A stretch of 64,000 nucleotides of DNA from Reichenbachiella carrageenanivorans (GTDB lineage Bacteria > Bacteroidota > Bacteroidia > Cytophagales > Cyclobacteriaceae), in assembly GCF_025639805.1 (NCBI RefSeq), contig NZ_CP106735.1:1986001-2050000 (forward strand), in the 5' to 3' direction. The position numbers and the translations under genes are program-made. Below are positions 8,901-17,585 of this stretch, piece by piece. Positions within the stretch are counted from its first letter, which is position 1; the number at the start of each line of letters is the position of its first letter. Under the pieces are notes generated by a model that was given only the letters and a program-made list of their open reading frames with translations, ran no database searches and was not told the DNA's origin.

Positions 8901-10450
8901 AATATGAGGGCGCGAGTGGAGCGCATTATTTCTTCTTTGATAAAGAAGATATGCATGTTTCATTTGGCTTGATCAATTCTTATCGACAAAATACTACGTT
9001 CCAGTTTGGGCTTTACAGATTTGAAAACTGGGCATCGGACGGTACTGAGATGAAAGTAGAGTATAGTACAGATGATGCCGTCTCTTGGACGCCGATGACG
9101 TTCGACCCACTGCCTAGCCAAGCAGGCTGGTTTTTGGTGACACTCAATGAAGATTTGCCTTATAGTGACAATCTCATCGTTCGATTCAGAGTAGAAGGAC
9201 TACAAGGAAGTAATGTCTTCAAGATAGATGATATAGAGTTGGTAGTAAGAGAAACTAAAATAGCCAATATCTCTTCTGACTATGAACGTGTAGGAGGCAA
9301 ATTCACCATTACAGGTCAAAATTTCAAGAATGTTCAAGTGGTAAAGATCGGGACTGTCACGCTTCCTAGTTCATCCTATGTGGTAAAGAGCAGTTCGCAA
9401 ATAGAAGTGACCGTGCCTGCCAACGTTACTACGGGAGGCGAAGTAAGTGTAATCACTAGTTTTAGCAGTGCGACAGGGCCTGAATTCTCACTCGACGATA
9501 GAATCTTAGTATCTCTTTCAGTATCTAAAGTGGAAGTATCAGAAGCAGGAGAAGAATCACTGGAAATCTCAGTGATTGCTGAAGATGCTGTCCCCGAAGG
9601 TGCGGCAATTCAAATTGCTTTGGCAGGTAGTTTGGACGACGTGCTGTTGTCATCAGATCTACTTACCATCTCAAGTGGATCAAAAGAGTCTTCTAAAGTT
9701 ACGTTGACAGCACTCAAGGACGACCTAATAGGAGAGAGTGATGAACTTGTCACTGTATTGATTTCAAAAGTGGTGGCAGGCCATGTAGATATGGGTAATC
9801 TTTCTAGTCAGGACATCAAAATCATCAATGATACAAAAATGCACTTGACATTGAGAGCACAAGGCAATGAACCTTTGACAGAAGTGACACAAGATGAAGC
9901 GGTCATTTTTGCAACTATTCCTTTTGCACTAGAGGTGGATTTTACTTTTCAAGTGGAAGTTGGTGGTACAGCAAGCGTAGGCGAAGACTTTAGCTTGAGC
10001 AAAAGTGACAGGAAATTGACCATACCAGCCGGTAGGTTTATTTCAGATACACTGACGGTGAAGGCACTTTTCGATGGACTTTTGGAAGAAGAGGAATCGA
10101 TAGAAATTCGTACGGTCTCTGATTTGAGTGGCCTCGTAAATATTTATGCTGAATCAAAAATCTTTATGATTGAAAGCTTGGAAATGGGAGAAAATAGCTC
10201 GGAAGTGTTGGCTATAGATCCTAAGGAGGGTCTACTGAAAGTTTATCAATCTTCGGGTTATTTGATGATAGAAAGTAAAGACAGTGAAATAGGAGAACTG
10301 GAAGTCATCAGCCTAACAGGGCGTAGCATGTTCAAACAACAACCTATGGTACAACAACTAGAAATACCCTGGCCTCATCAAGGCGTTTTTATTCTGAAAA
10401 CCCACAACAACAATGGGGTTCAGACCATTAAGTTTATGACAAAACAATAA
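5900..10450 (+). CDS. Very large secreted Calx-beta/IPT-TIG modular protein with T9SS sorting domain
   Basis: This 1516-residue protein starts with a signal peptide ending L-M-A-Q, then an IPT/TIG-like domain (about 35-110) with a G-T-G-L-S-E-A-T turn. It continues with lectin-like beta-sandwich domains that each end W/K-M-D-D. At least three Calx-beta repeats lie between about 285 and 640, recognisable by acidic D-D-D/D-D-E ends and E-Y-x-L or D-D-Y-T-V strands. More lectin-like and Calx-beta units follow, with a second IPT/TIG domain near 1125-1200. The C-terminal 70 residues resemble a T9SS type A sorting domain ending K-F-M-T-K-Q. I see no catalytic domain, so an adhesive or glycan-binding surface role is likely (inference). 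Calx-beta repeats usually bind calcium. It is the last gene of the operon, with a strong terminator 17 bases after the stop. Confidence 0.82.
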   Translation: MRRSIIQKMRVALKATLLPVLILSMTQVLMAQELTGFWPLATTTTGLVEVYGTGLSEATGVTMGGTAATYFYKSSDDKIVFAVPAGATTSTFTVDGIALTSSEALRIDEPELDTLAFVQFGDASGNNETIDLGSEDGIMTISRTSGDGTLDIVNNGAQNTGLYPGASGANYLHANGGALSFVISGINTMGYGEVTFAFGYVPWKNKKSDDVIQFEYKDAGNGGAWVDMNMPTIYQNANVWFYAKPTPVVPIPESTEIQFRVTVTDATYRFKMDDIIILGNDLPPSVGFTTSSIVTNETVGSMQIEVEATEAVSGDTKIYLTTAGSLTGSEYSLTDNGGTGETNVVTIPDGMTTGTATLTIVNDSDIEDTKNLTITIVSADDPVEVGVSSELAVSVFDDDSPPTLYDLSINKAQLIEGSGNQAEITAFVTKAVTGTQTITLALAGDRVGAGEYEIGGGTFELTIADGDMTGTTLLSVVDDDSLEIAEVVAITVAEINGEVVLGDPVPEVSITIVDDEVPSLSFSLNQQVVQEADETEVTISIETEIPVRGDQTVILAFAGTNINGDDYTVYSSAGDLGVPEIYLKDGESLATTTFVISRDLVGEGNEKMNIGIASVSAGISSVDLPTAAELVILDEYIENYFLQPETFGFRENTSIAAYYGNGYFDYAYVYSGTARIGKRSANGGFDSYVNFLASDENTFQMAGINTTGESDLRLGFKLQPTKVGAMGEDFRVEFSTNGVDFDAVELAYNHSGDLVFDQMMAAGFVPESDNLTIRFTNLSDDSNNGWWMDDVSIFHDNPRPRITFELDTTWVTEVEQKEIKVWALLESAMATDEYVFLGEVEGTEVSEEDYLLSASSIFIPAGETSGYVTLKVLDDAEEEYMEEINVSVASTSAGLDDVVIPSKISVTVYDNDKPGPAEYFFKETLNNPLNIEPKNWGDRQPPNYLNRSNRPWSNVKDHYLRQHFWNAKDHYITGNAIISCESFLGGMSKEEATDFNMGAEKYEGASGAHYFFFDKEDMHVSFGLINSYRQNTTFQFGLYRFENWASDGTEMKVEYSTDDAVSWTPMTFDPLPSQAGWFLVTLNEDLPYSDNLIVRFRVEGLQGSNVFKIDDIELVVRETKIANISSDYERVGGKFTITGQNFKNVQVVKIGTVTLPSSSYVVKSSSQIEVTVPANVTTGGEVSVITSFSSATGPEFSLDDRILVSLSVSKVEVSEAGEESLEISVIAEDAVPEGAAIQIALAGSLDDVLLSSDLLTISSGSKESSKVTLTALKDDLIGESDELVTVLISKVVAGHVDMGNLSSQDIKIINDTKMHLTLRAQGNEPLTEVTQDEAVIFATIPFALEVDFTFQVEVGGTASVGEDFSLSKSDRKLTIPAGRFISDTLTVKALFDGLLEEEESIEIRTVSDLSGLVNIYAESKIFMIESLEMGENSSEVLAIDPKEGLLKVYQSSGYLMIESKDSEIGELEVISLTGRSMFKQQPMVQQLEIPWPHQGVFILKTHNNNGVQTIKFMTKQ

Positions 10451-10467
10451 ATGCCAGAGCACAGGAT

Positions 10468-10505
10468 AAAAGCAACTCCAATGATTATTGGAGTTGCTTT
10501 TTTTG
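10468..10505 (+). terminator. Rho-independent terminator of the secreted-protein operon
   Basis: A perfect stem, AGCAACTCCAAT paired with ATTGGAGTTGCT around the loop GATT, is followed by a run of T from about 10498. It begins 17 bases after the stop codon of the Calx-beta gene. Confidence 0.9.
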
Positions 10506-10627
10506 TCTATTACAATAAAATATCTGCTTCAAAAAACAATGAGGTGGTCGGGTTGAGTTTCATGATTTGTAGAGTCTAAAGAAACACTCTTCACGATTGC
10601 TATTCAAGACAAGTTGAAAGGTCAGAA

Positions 10628-10661
10628 ATAAAAAAGCCTGACGAAGTAAACTCCATCAGGC
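10628..10661 (-). terminator. Rho-independent terminator of the GH38 gene
   Basis: Read on the minus strand, GCCTGA and TCAGGC form a stem around a 14-base loop and are followed by TTTTTTATTT. It lies just past the stop codon of the alpha-mannosidase gene. Confidence 0.75.
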
Positions 10662-10683
10662 CTGAGAAAAATAAACCTACTAA

Positions 10684-13600
10684 CTACTTCAGCAGGAGTG
10701 TTTTGATTTCGAAAGGATCAAATTCAAGTGATACTTTCTCCGCATCCAGTTTCAATTGATCTTGAACCTCTTCTTTCATATTTGTCTGAAATACACTTTT
10801 AGGATTGGTGTTTAAACTCAAAGCGAAGTTCGTTTTCATTTGTTTCGTTTCGTAAAGTCTAATAATGATGCCCTCTCCACTTTCAGCTCTTTTTATGGTT
10901 TGTAAGGCAATGTTTTCTGGTAGCCCACTGATTAGAGTCGAAACAATATTGCTCTTCGCAGGATGGGCCTGCATCGACTTGGATAGGAGCGGCGTGTTAA
11001 AAGCTTTGGCTCGAGCAATGACATCGCTGTCAGAAAGGTCACCCTTGTGTGGGTATACAGCATAGCTGAAGACATCTCCACCTAAGTCACCAGAGGCCGT
11101 ATGATTCCATTCTACTGCACCCATTTCTTCATATTGATGTTTGAATTGTCCGTAAGACAAAACCAAACGAATACTATTGTGCTGCAAGTTGTACCCGTAT
11201 CGTACGCGGTCGAATAAGGCAAGTCCATAGTCATCATCAGATACATCTGCCCACTGGTGTGCACATAGTGGCGCATGTAGCGAGTCAGATTTCAGGAAGT
11301 TTGACCGAGTGACCGTGTTGGTTCCCCACTGAATCCCATGATTGGCCTGAGAAGTAGCAAAGTCCACAGGGAAATCTACTTCCAGTTTATTGAATTCATG
11401 CCAGTCTATGTCCGTGTCAAAAGTAAGTTGCTTACTTCCTTTTTGAAGTGAAACTCGTTGAGTAATTGTGGATTTTTTGTATTCGCGTGTAGTGGTCAGA
11501 TAGCTTTCTAAAGTATTGACTTTTGTTTTGCTGATTTTGGCTGCAACCGAAATGTGGCTCGTTTTATTGCTGTCATGCGGGTGTTTGACTTCATACATGC
11601 GGTTGAATGTCTTTCCTTCTGGTACCAATTCCCTATTTACTTCCTTGTCTAGGTAGCTGGTGATTTCACCTTTTTGATTAAATATGATTTTGACTAAATC
11701 ATTTTCTAAAACATTGGAGTTACTCGGGAGTGATTGATTATTGGGTTTTGTATTTTCTGTCTTCCAATAATATTTGGCAACGCTCATGGGGGCGAGGTTG
11801 GTCACATCGACCAACAAATCATTGCCGTCCTGTACTACGTCTTGTACTATGCCTTGTTCGTCAACTAACTGGTTGTTTTTAGCCATCGATTGGTTTGCAA
11901 GACGCACCACGCCAGTCATGGCTATTCCAGCTGGGTTAAATATGATCAGACCGTCCTTATCCATTGCTAGATTTGATGAAATAAAATCAAATGCTGAATC
12001 TCTCAGTATTTTGGTTTCCTGCTCGATTTCGTTGATCGTAATGTTGGCTTTGGAGAGTACTTCTGGTACAGCCATAGCCGTGATGATATCATGAAAATGG
12101 TGGAGCAAGAGCGACTTCCATAGTACCTTGAATTTTTCGGTAGGGTATGAATAGCCAGATAGACTGGCCATGGTCGCTAGAGCTTCGGCTTCTCGTAGCC
12201 TTTGTTCAGCTGCTCGATTGGCAGTTTTTATTCCGTTTCCCATGAGGAAAGTGCGCTGAATGAATGGCGATGGGAGTATGCGCTTGTCGAACATCGCAAA
12301 CTGATCTTTTTTCGTCTTTTGTAGTGCTATGTAATCATACATATTGGTCCATGCTAGGCGTGGAGTACCAGGTAGCGATTTTACTTTTTTTGCAATTTCC
12401 AACTGATCTTCGGTGCCGCCGCCGCCGCCATCTCCCCATCCGATCAATAAGATTTGATTATTGGTGATACTTTTATCCTTGAATTGATCCCAAGTGCCAA
12501 TAAGTCTTCTGGAGCCTGGGTCTGGAGCATTGTATGTTGTGTAGTGTTCTGGATTGTTGATATGATAGCCATGTACTGCATTCACAAAGGGGTATTCCCA
12601 TGCAGGAGTACTCAGTCCATTGACCAATATTTCTGTGCCATCGATACCTTTCCATCTATAGATAGTATGGTCGATTTCATCAGTGTTTACACGCATGGCG
12701 ATCAAATGATCCAAACCGAATCCTTGGGCTACTTGTGGTAAAAATCTAGGGTATCCAAAAGTGTCGGGTAAGAAGAGTACATTCTCGTTGACACCCAAGG
12801 TGTTTTCATAGTAGTCGAGGCCATATAGAAATTGTCTCACGATACTTTCTCCACCAGGCAAATTCATGTCGGTTTCTACATAGGTACTGCCGTTGGCAAT
12901 CCATTGTCCAGCTTTTATTTTTTCGAGTACTCGTGCAAAAAGCTCTGGGTAGAGTTCGCTGAGGCGTTCGTAGTGATAAGGTGTGGTAAATACATATTTG
13001 TATTCTGGGTACCTCTCCATGAGGTAGAGATTGTTGAGTACAAGTCGCTCTATTTTGTCATCGGTATGATTGAGGGTCCATCGCCAAGCGCTGTCTAAGT
13101 GGCCATGCATCAGCATGCGAAGCGTGGGGCCAGTAGTAGCCATGGCTTCTAGGGCATTAAATCGGGTTTCGACTTCGCCTAAAATGGCTTCTATTTGGGT
13201 GCGGAATAGCGAGCTTCCACTCAAGTCTAGATCGAGCGATGCCATCACATAGTCTGCCAGCTCGCGTACGGCTAGATAGCCTTTGGTTTCTTTGGGTAGG
13301 ATAGAGGCAGACTCTATAAGCGTGCGCATATACCAATAAAGTTCATCTACTTTTGGGTCTCTTTCTACCACACTAATTTCTCGATAGCCTCTTGGGTGAT
13401 CGTATATACCAAAAGACTTGAGGCAGATTTGATTAGGTTTTGATTCGTCCAATAAAGCATCGGTAGACCAGTAAAAATGCTGTCTCATCAGAGCAGCTTT
13501 AGATTTTCCGTTTATATAGATGGTAGTTTCTGGCCACCCGGGTAGAGACATTTCTATAGGTTTCAAACAAAAGAATCTTTCCCAGCCAGTTTGGTTTTTT

Positions 13601-14001
13601 GGGAGGGCAGGGAGGTCGAGCCAGTATGCATCATAGGTGTGTCGATCCCCAGAGAGATGGTTGGCGCTTACTTTTTTCGCCCCTGATTCTTGGCCAGATG
13701 TGTTGGGATAATTTTCAGCCCAATCGGGTTTGTGAAGCATACTGTCGGCCAGCCATACTTTACGATGACGCAGTTGGCTAAGGCGATACAAATACAACAC
13801 TTCATGTGTTTGAAAAAACGGGTAGGGCATCACATGACCGTCGAGTGCAAGGTGCCCGCCTTCTAGGGCAAGATGATCGCCATCGGCTGCCTTTTTGATG
13901 TAACTAAGGGTTTCCTCAGAGATATAATTAGGAGGACTTTGTTGACTCCAGGCTAGTATAGAGCAACATAGAAGGATAAGAATGAAGTAATTTTTTTTCA
14001 T
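10684..14001 (-). CDS. GH38 alpha-mannosidase, exported
   Basis: GH38 enzymes hydrolyse alpha-linked mannose with retention, using a zinc ion and an aspartate nucleophile. The motifs are clear: H-G-H-L-D-S-A-W near residue 298 (zinc His/Asp), G-S-T-Y-V-E-T-D-M-N near 370, and L-P-D-T-F-G-Y near 410, whose Asp is the expected nucleophile. A third histidine region, H-H-F-H-D-I, lies near 634. The C-terminal half is the usual all-beta mannosidase region. The N-terminus (M-K-K-N-Y-F then a hydrophobic run ending W-S-Q-Q) is a signal peptide, so the enzyme is periplasmic or surface-located. At 1105 residues it is longer than most bacterial cytosolic GH38 enzymes (about 850-1000), mainly from an extended N-terminal beta domain. 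It is divergent from a membrane AraC gene across 147 bases. A GH92 alpha-mannosidase elsewhere in the window fits an alpha-mannoside substrate. Confidence 0.93.
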   Translation of the reverse strand: MKKNYFILILLCCSILAWSQQSPPNYISEETLSYIKKAADGDHLALEGGHLALDGHVMPYPFFQTHEVLYLYRLSQLRHRKVWLADSMLHKPDWAENYPNTSGQESGAKKVSANHLSGDRHTYDAYWLDLPALPKNQTGWERFFCLKPIEMSLPGWPETTIYINGKSKAALMRQHFYWSTDALLDESKPNQICLKSFGIYDHPRGYREISVVERDPKVDELYWYMRTLIESASILPKETKGYLAVRELADYVMASLDLDLSGSSLFRTQIEAILGEVETRFNALEAMATTGPTLRMLMHGHLDSAWRWTLNHTDDKIERLVLNNLYLMERYPEYKYVFTTPYHYERLSELYPELFARVLEKIKAGQWIANGSTYVETDMNLPGGESIVRQFLYGLDYYENTLGVNENVLFLPDTFGYPRFLPQVAQGFGLDHLIAMRVNTDEIDHTIYRWKGIDGTEILVNGLSTPAWEYPFVNAVHGYHINNPEHYTTYNAPDPGSRRLIGTWDQFKDKSITNNQILLIGWGDGGGGGTEDQLEIAKKVKSLPGTPRLAWTNMYDYIALQKTKKDQFAMFDKRILPSPFIQRTFLMGNGIKTANRAAEQRLREAEALATMASLSGYSYPTEKFKVLWKSLLLHHFHDIITAMAVPEVLSKANITINEIEQETKILRDSAFDFISSNLAMDKDGLIIFNPAGIAMTGVVRLANQSMAKNNQLVDEQGIVQDVVQDGNDLLVDVTNLAPMSVAKYYWKTENTKPNNQSLPSNSNVLENDLVKIIFNQKGEITSYLDKEVNRELVPEGKTFNRMYEVKHPHDSNKTSHISVAAKISKTKVNTLESYLTTTREYKKSTITQRVSLQKGSKQLTFDTDIDWHEFNKLEVDFPVDFATSQANHGIQWGTNTVTRSNFLKSDSLHAPLCAHQWADVSDDDYGLALFDRVRYGYNLQHNSIRLVLSYGQFKHQYEEMGAVEWNHTASGDLGGDVFSYAVYPHKGDLSDSDVIARAKAFNTPLLSKSMQAHPAKSNIVSTLISGLPENIALQTIKRAESGEGIIIRLYETKQMKTNFALSLNTNPKSVFQTNMKEEVQDQLKLDAEKVSLEFDPFEIKTLLLK

Positions 14002-14036
14002 AGTTCTAAAGTAATTTGAAGGACTATGAATGCGAT

Positions 14037-14055
14037 TTTGATTTAAAAAATCAAA
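14037..14055. promoter_or_regulatory. Perfect inverted repeat between GH38 and AraC genes, candidate operator
   Basis: TTTGATTT and AAATCAAA are separated by AAA, in the divergent region 36 bases upstream of the GH38 start. A related TGATTT-N3-AAATCA repeat lies upstream of the gene at 35012. AT-rich palindromes arise easily by chance, so this is a candidate only. Confidence 0.3.
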
Positions 14056-14148
14056 GACTTAAATAAATCAGGAGAATCAATTATTCTGTTAGATTTGAGG
14101 TTGACACATCTAGAATTGAACTTCGGAGATGGCGAAAAAGCAGCTTTT

Positions 14149-15273
14149 ATGGAAATAGTCTTTTTATGTGGGTATGCCTGGGTGAGTATCCAGTCCTTTT
14201 TGGTCGCCATTGCCTATTTGCTCAAATGGAAACAGCCGAATAACCGTTTTTTATTTTTCGTATTTGCAATTACTTCTATTCTTGTATTTGTTCATTATGC
14301 TTACCGGTTTACTGGCGTATTATTTTCACATCCTGAGTTTTCATTTATACATGATGTGATAGAGCTTCTTTACGGGCCTATTATCTTTCATTTTGCTACC
14401 TGTATCACTAAAGAAAAATTAGGCAAATGGGCCTTTTTGCATTATTTGCCTGCTCTGATTTATAGTTTATATTTTGTGGTTTTTCAGCTATTTGCCGCTA
14501 AACCATTTCATTTGCCATCTTACGTGCTCACACCAGCACATACTACGGTTGTTTATTTTGTCATGTTTTCCTTGGCTATATATGCTTTCGGGACTTTTCA
14601 GCTGATTTTAAAACTTCAGCGCGACGGAAAGCCGATTTCATTTCTATTCAGTGGTTGGTTAAATGTGCTCTTTGTTTTTTTAATCATGAAAGTAGTGCAT
14701 GCTTTGATTCTATTTGTGCTTAAAACTTACTTTACAGAATTTTGGTTTGATGGTACTACCATGAGGTGGAGTGTGGATGCACTGTTTTTCACCTCTTGTG
14801 CTTTATTGCTTATTGCCCATGGTAATTTGACTAGTTTTCCCCGCTTTTTTACTTTCCGATTTTCTGGGCAATCTAGAAACATAGGCAACGTCAATGTTTT
14901 TCAGAATTTGAATGAAGTCATAAAAGTGATAGACGAAAAGGAAGTTAAGCAATGTGGTGAACGAATGAATGTTTTGTTTTTAGAAGAGGTATATACTGAC
15001 AGTGAATTGTCAGAGCAAAGCTTGGCTAAAAAAATTGGTCTTCCCAAAAGACATATATCGAGATTGCTTAATTTTTATCTTAAGACCAATTTCAATGAGG
15101 TCGTAAATTTTCATCGGGTCAATCATGCGAAGAAAATGCTCAAGGACCAGAACTATGAAGAAGAAACGATGTTTGCTATAGCGATGGCCTGTGGGTTCAA
15201 ATCTGAATCGGCCTTTTATGCAAATTTTAAGCAATTTACCGGTCAGACACCCAAGAAATTTAAAGAAAGTTAG
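14149..15273 (+). CDS. Membrane-anchored AraC-family transcriptional regulator
   Basis: I chose ATG 14149 (M-E-I-V-F-L-C-G-Y) because an upstream TTG at 14095 would add a polar leader before the first membrane helix. The first 230 or so residues are strongly hydrophobic with about seven predicted transmembrane segments. The C-terminal 90 residues form an AraC/XylS double helix-turn-helix: L-A-K-K-I-G-L-P-K-R-H-I in the first HTH and A-I-A-M-A-C-G-F-K-S-E-S-A-F-Y in the second, ending F-T-G-Q-T-P-K-K-F. This architecture is common in Bacteroidota and probably senses a periplasmic or membrane signal. A similar protein is encoded at 22365-23459. The divergent GH38 gene is the most likely target (inference). 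Confidence 0.85.
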   Translation: MEIVFLCGYAWVSIQSFLVAIAYLLKWKQPNNRFLFFVFAITSILVFVHYAYRFTGVLFSHPEFSFIHDVIELLYGPIIFHFATCITKEKLGKWAFLHYLPALIYSLYFVVFQLFAAKPFHLPSYVLTPAHTTVVYFVMFSLAIYAFGTFQLILKLQRDGKPISFLFSGWLNVLFVFLIMKVVHALILFVLKTYFTEFWFDGTTMRWSVDALFFTSCALLLIAHGNLTSFPRFFTFRFSGQSRNIGNVNVFQNLNEVIKVIDEKEVKQCGERMNVLFLEEVYTDSELSEQSLAKKIGLPKRHISRLLNFYLKTNFNEVVNFHRVNHAKKMLKDQNYEEETMFAIAMACGFKSESAFYANFKQFTGQTPKKFKES

Positions 15274-15276
15274 AAA

Positions 15277-15300
15277 CTAAAAGAGGGGCATAAACCCCTC
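15277..15300 (-). terminator. Probable terminator between convergent AraC and ADP-ribosylglycohydrolase genes
   Basis: GAGGGG and CCCCTC form a stem around CATAAA. On the minus strand it is followed by TTTTAGTTTC, so it fits the end of the ADP-ribosylglycohydrolase gene. The T run is short. Confidence 0.5.
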
Positions 15301-15333
15301 CCTTGCTTCACTAAAACACTGTCTAAATTATGA

Positions 15334-17268
15334 CTATTGCAATACAGTCGGAATCAACTCTGCGTCCCATTGGCTCTGGTGTGCATGTTTTTCCAAGTGG
15401 TGCTTAAACCCTATCATCACATCGAATTGATCTACAGGAAAATCGATTCTGATTAATATTTCATTTTGTTTGGCCAATTTCAATTCGGCATTGTGAGCCA
15501 TTGACCATGTTCTTCGGATTTGATCACTGGTATAGCATAGTTTTTTATTGTGCCATACTCTCACATAGCCAGCAGCACCTATACACAACCATTTCTTGTC
15601 TTTTGGGTTTCCATCGAATTGGGTAAGTAGATAAATAGTCCGTTCACCTCTTCCATAAAAGTAATCACCTAAAGGAAACGTATGGTCTTTTGGAAAAATC
15701 AGTTGACTTTCAAATGGGTGCCCCATGGTCTTGCCAGCATAAAGTTCACTGATGGTGCCCCAAGAAAGAAATTCGGTTTTGCGATCTACCTTGTCATGAT
15801 TCATATAGGCCACGGAAGGCATAGAAGGCAATCCATGGTCAGGGTATTTCTTGTTCATTGGTGTGAGAGCCTCATCATCAGTCACAAATGGACCTGCCAT
15901 GATCCAATTGCCATAAAAAGGGATACCTTTTTCATGCTTGGCTTCCTCCCCTTCGATTTTGGTGCTGATGGTATAGGGTAGATTTTTTGCCGTGTATTCA
16001 CCACTTTGAATTTTCTGTAAAGCCTCTTTTTTCCAAATAAGGGGTATTTCTACGCTACTTTGAGACAGAGCGGGTGTAGTGAAATGAACCATTGAAGTTT
16101 CTTCAAAAACTGGTGATTCAATTTTTAGGTCTACCCCCAGTTCTTTAGCTGTCAGACTTTCTACTGATATACTAATTTTTCCTTGTTGTCCAGATTTTAC
16201 GTCAGGGTATAGAGCGACACTTGAGCACAAGTGATGAGTTATGGGTAACGTTTCTATTCGATTCACCGAGTCGGACTCTTCTACTTGCACATCTCCGAAT
16301 TGCTCAATAAAGTTTAGGCCAATTTTGCAGGTTTCTTCGGTGAGCTCTTCTACGGTTTCTGGTATATCAATGCCTGTAATCTCTGGACTCACCATCAGGT
16401 CATTTCCAATTCTGTCTTTCCAGATTTGAGGAATGGCATCGTAGCCCTTGATGATTCCAATTAATGCGGCTGCTGTTGCAATAATACAATCACTATCATG
16501 ACCATAGTTGATACTCTTAAGAATGTCATCAAAGGAATTGCCAAAAGCTAGAAGAGATAAAATGGTGAGTCCCACGTTCATTGGGGCAGAGGTGAAATCT
16601 GCATCACCATATTTTGACTTTATTTTATGTTTGGTAATTTCTTCGCCAAATTGTTTGTGCCAGTGACAAATGTCGTGATACAAGGTGTTGAACGTTTGTC
16701 CGCCAGAGGTAAACCCAGCAGCTTGTCGCATAATGCTATTGATGTCGTCATTGAAGAAAGCCATTGCTGCGGCAGCTGAGAAAAACATTTCGGCATCAAC
16801 AGAAAAATCGGTATGATCGAGCGTGCTATCCATTTGCGCATAAAAGGCTGCTTGAGCAGGACTGCCTGGGCAGAGCATACCCCAGATTTCACTTCGGATA
16901 GGCGAACCCATGGATTGATTCCAAATGGTGTTGTTCAACTGCCCAGTATCAGGGTTGTCCAATCCTTTTTCAATGTTTAGTGTGGCTATTCCATATTCGT
17001 TCCAAGGAAAATCTACATGGTTTTTCCAGTGCGATTTGTAGTCATTTGTTCTTACTTGAGGGCCTTTTTTCTTGACCATGTCCAACCAAAGAATTTGTAA
17101 GTCTAAGTCATCATTCGGAAAATTGTTGTCAAACAGTTTGTCATCAATGATGATATTGTTGAAGGTTTTGAAACCTTCAATAGGAGCCCCCAGGATGCCA
17201 CCTGCACATTTGCCTATCCATCCACCTCTTACTTTGTTTATGTATTCTTTGTACGTAATCTTCTGCAT
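15334..17268 (-). CDS. ADP-ribosylglycohydrolase-family protein with an added C-terminal beta domain
   Basis: Members of this family cleave N- or O-glycosidic bonds to ADP-ribose or related ribosides using a dinuclear magnesium centre. The fold is recognisable by G-K-C-A-G-G-I-L-G-A near residues 19-28, the metal-binding cluster N-D-D-L-D-L-Q at 52-58, and G-H-D-S-D-C-I-I-A-T near 255. The catalytic domain accounts for about 330 residues. Residues 340-644 are an extra region with an N-W-I-M-A-G-P-F motif near 450, reminiscent of galactose-binding-like jelly rolls in glycan enzymes. I see no signal peptide, so it is probably cytoplasmic. It is divergent from susC. Proteins of this family are known in ribose and nucleoside utilisation loci of Bacteroides, which fits the ribokinase gene at 40634; the true substrate is unknown. 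Confidence 0.85.
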   Translation of the reverse strand: MQKITYKEYINKVRGGWIGKCAGGILGAPIEGFKTFNNIIIDDKLFDNNFPNDDLDLQILWLDMVKKKGPQVRTNDYKSHWKNHVDFPWNEYGIATLNIEKGLDNPDTGQLNNTIWNQSMGSPIRSEIWGMLCPGSPAQAAFYAQMDSTLDHTDFSVDAEMFFSAAAAMAFFNDDINSIMRQAAGFTSGGQTFNTLYHDICHWHKQFGEEITKHKIKSKYGDADFTSAPMNVGLTILSLLAFGNSFDDILKSINYGHDSDCIIATAAALIGIIKGYDAIPQIWKDRIGNDLMVSPEITGIDIPETVEELTEETCKIGLNFIEQFGDVQVEESDSVNRIETLPITHHLCSSVALYPDVKSGQQGKISISVESLTAKELGVDLKIESPVFEETSMVHFTTPALSQSSVEIPLIWKKEALQKIQSGEYTAKNLPYTISTKIEGEEAKHEKGIPFYGNWIMAGPFVTDDEALTPMNKKYPDHGLPSMPSVAYMNHDKVDRKTEFLSWGTISELYAGKTMGHPFESQLIFPKDHTFPLGDYFYGRGERTIYLLTQFDGNPKDKKWLCIGAAGYVRVWHNKKLCYTSDQIRRTWSMAHNAELKLAKQNEILIRIDFPVDQFDVMIGFKHHLEKHAHQSQWDAELIPTVLQ

Positions 17269-17585
17269 ATTGCTATTGTTGAAATTCGAACCTCTATGAT
17301 CGCTAATCCTGTTTTAATAATTCTTTTGATTTTTAATTACATATAAAATCCAGTCTTTTGCAGTGTTGTGATTTATGGTGTTTTGGTAGGAAATAAACGG
17401 TCAAAATACCGTGTTCTGTGCAGCCAAATTTCTTGCCTTTATCTTGAGGTTATTTCATTCTGATTTTAAAAAGCGAAGTGCGTCAGGCGTATAAATGATC
17501 AAGTTTATAGCATTGAAATTCGACCAGAACTGGAACATTTTCAATGTATTACAAAACTAAATCTATTTACAACACACAAAAAAAC
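17269..17585. promoter_or_regulatory. Divergent regulatory region between ADP-ribosylglycohydrolase and susC
   Basis: About 317 AT-rich bases with no credible gene. It must hold the promoters for both directions. The only structure I can point to is a short inverted repeat, ACGGT-CAAAAT-ACCGT, at 17397-17412. I could not find an exact TAnnTTTG element; TATCTTGA near 17440 is the nearest match on the plus strand. Confidence 0.35.
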
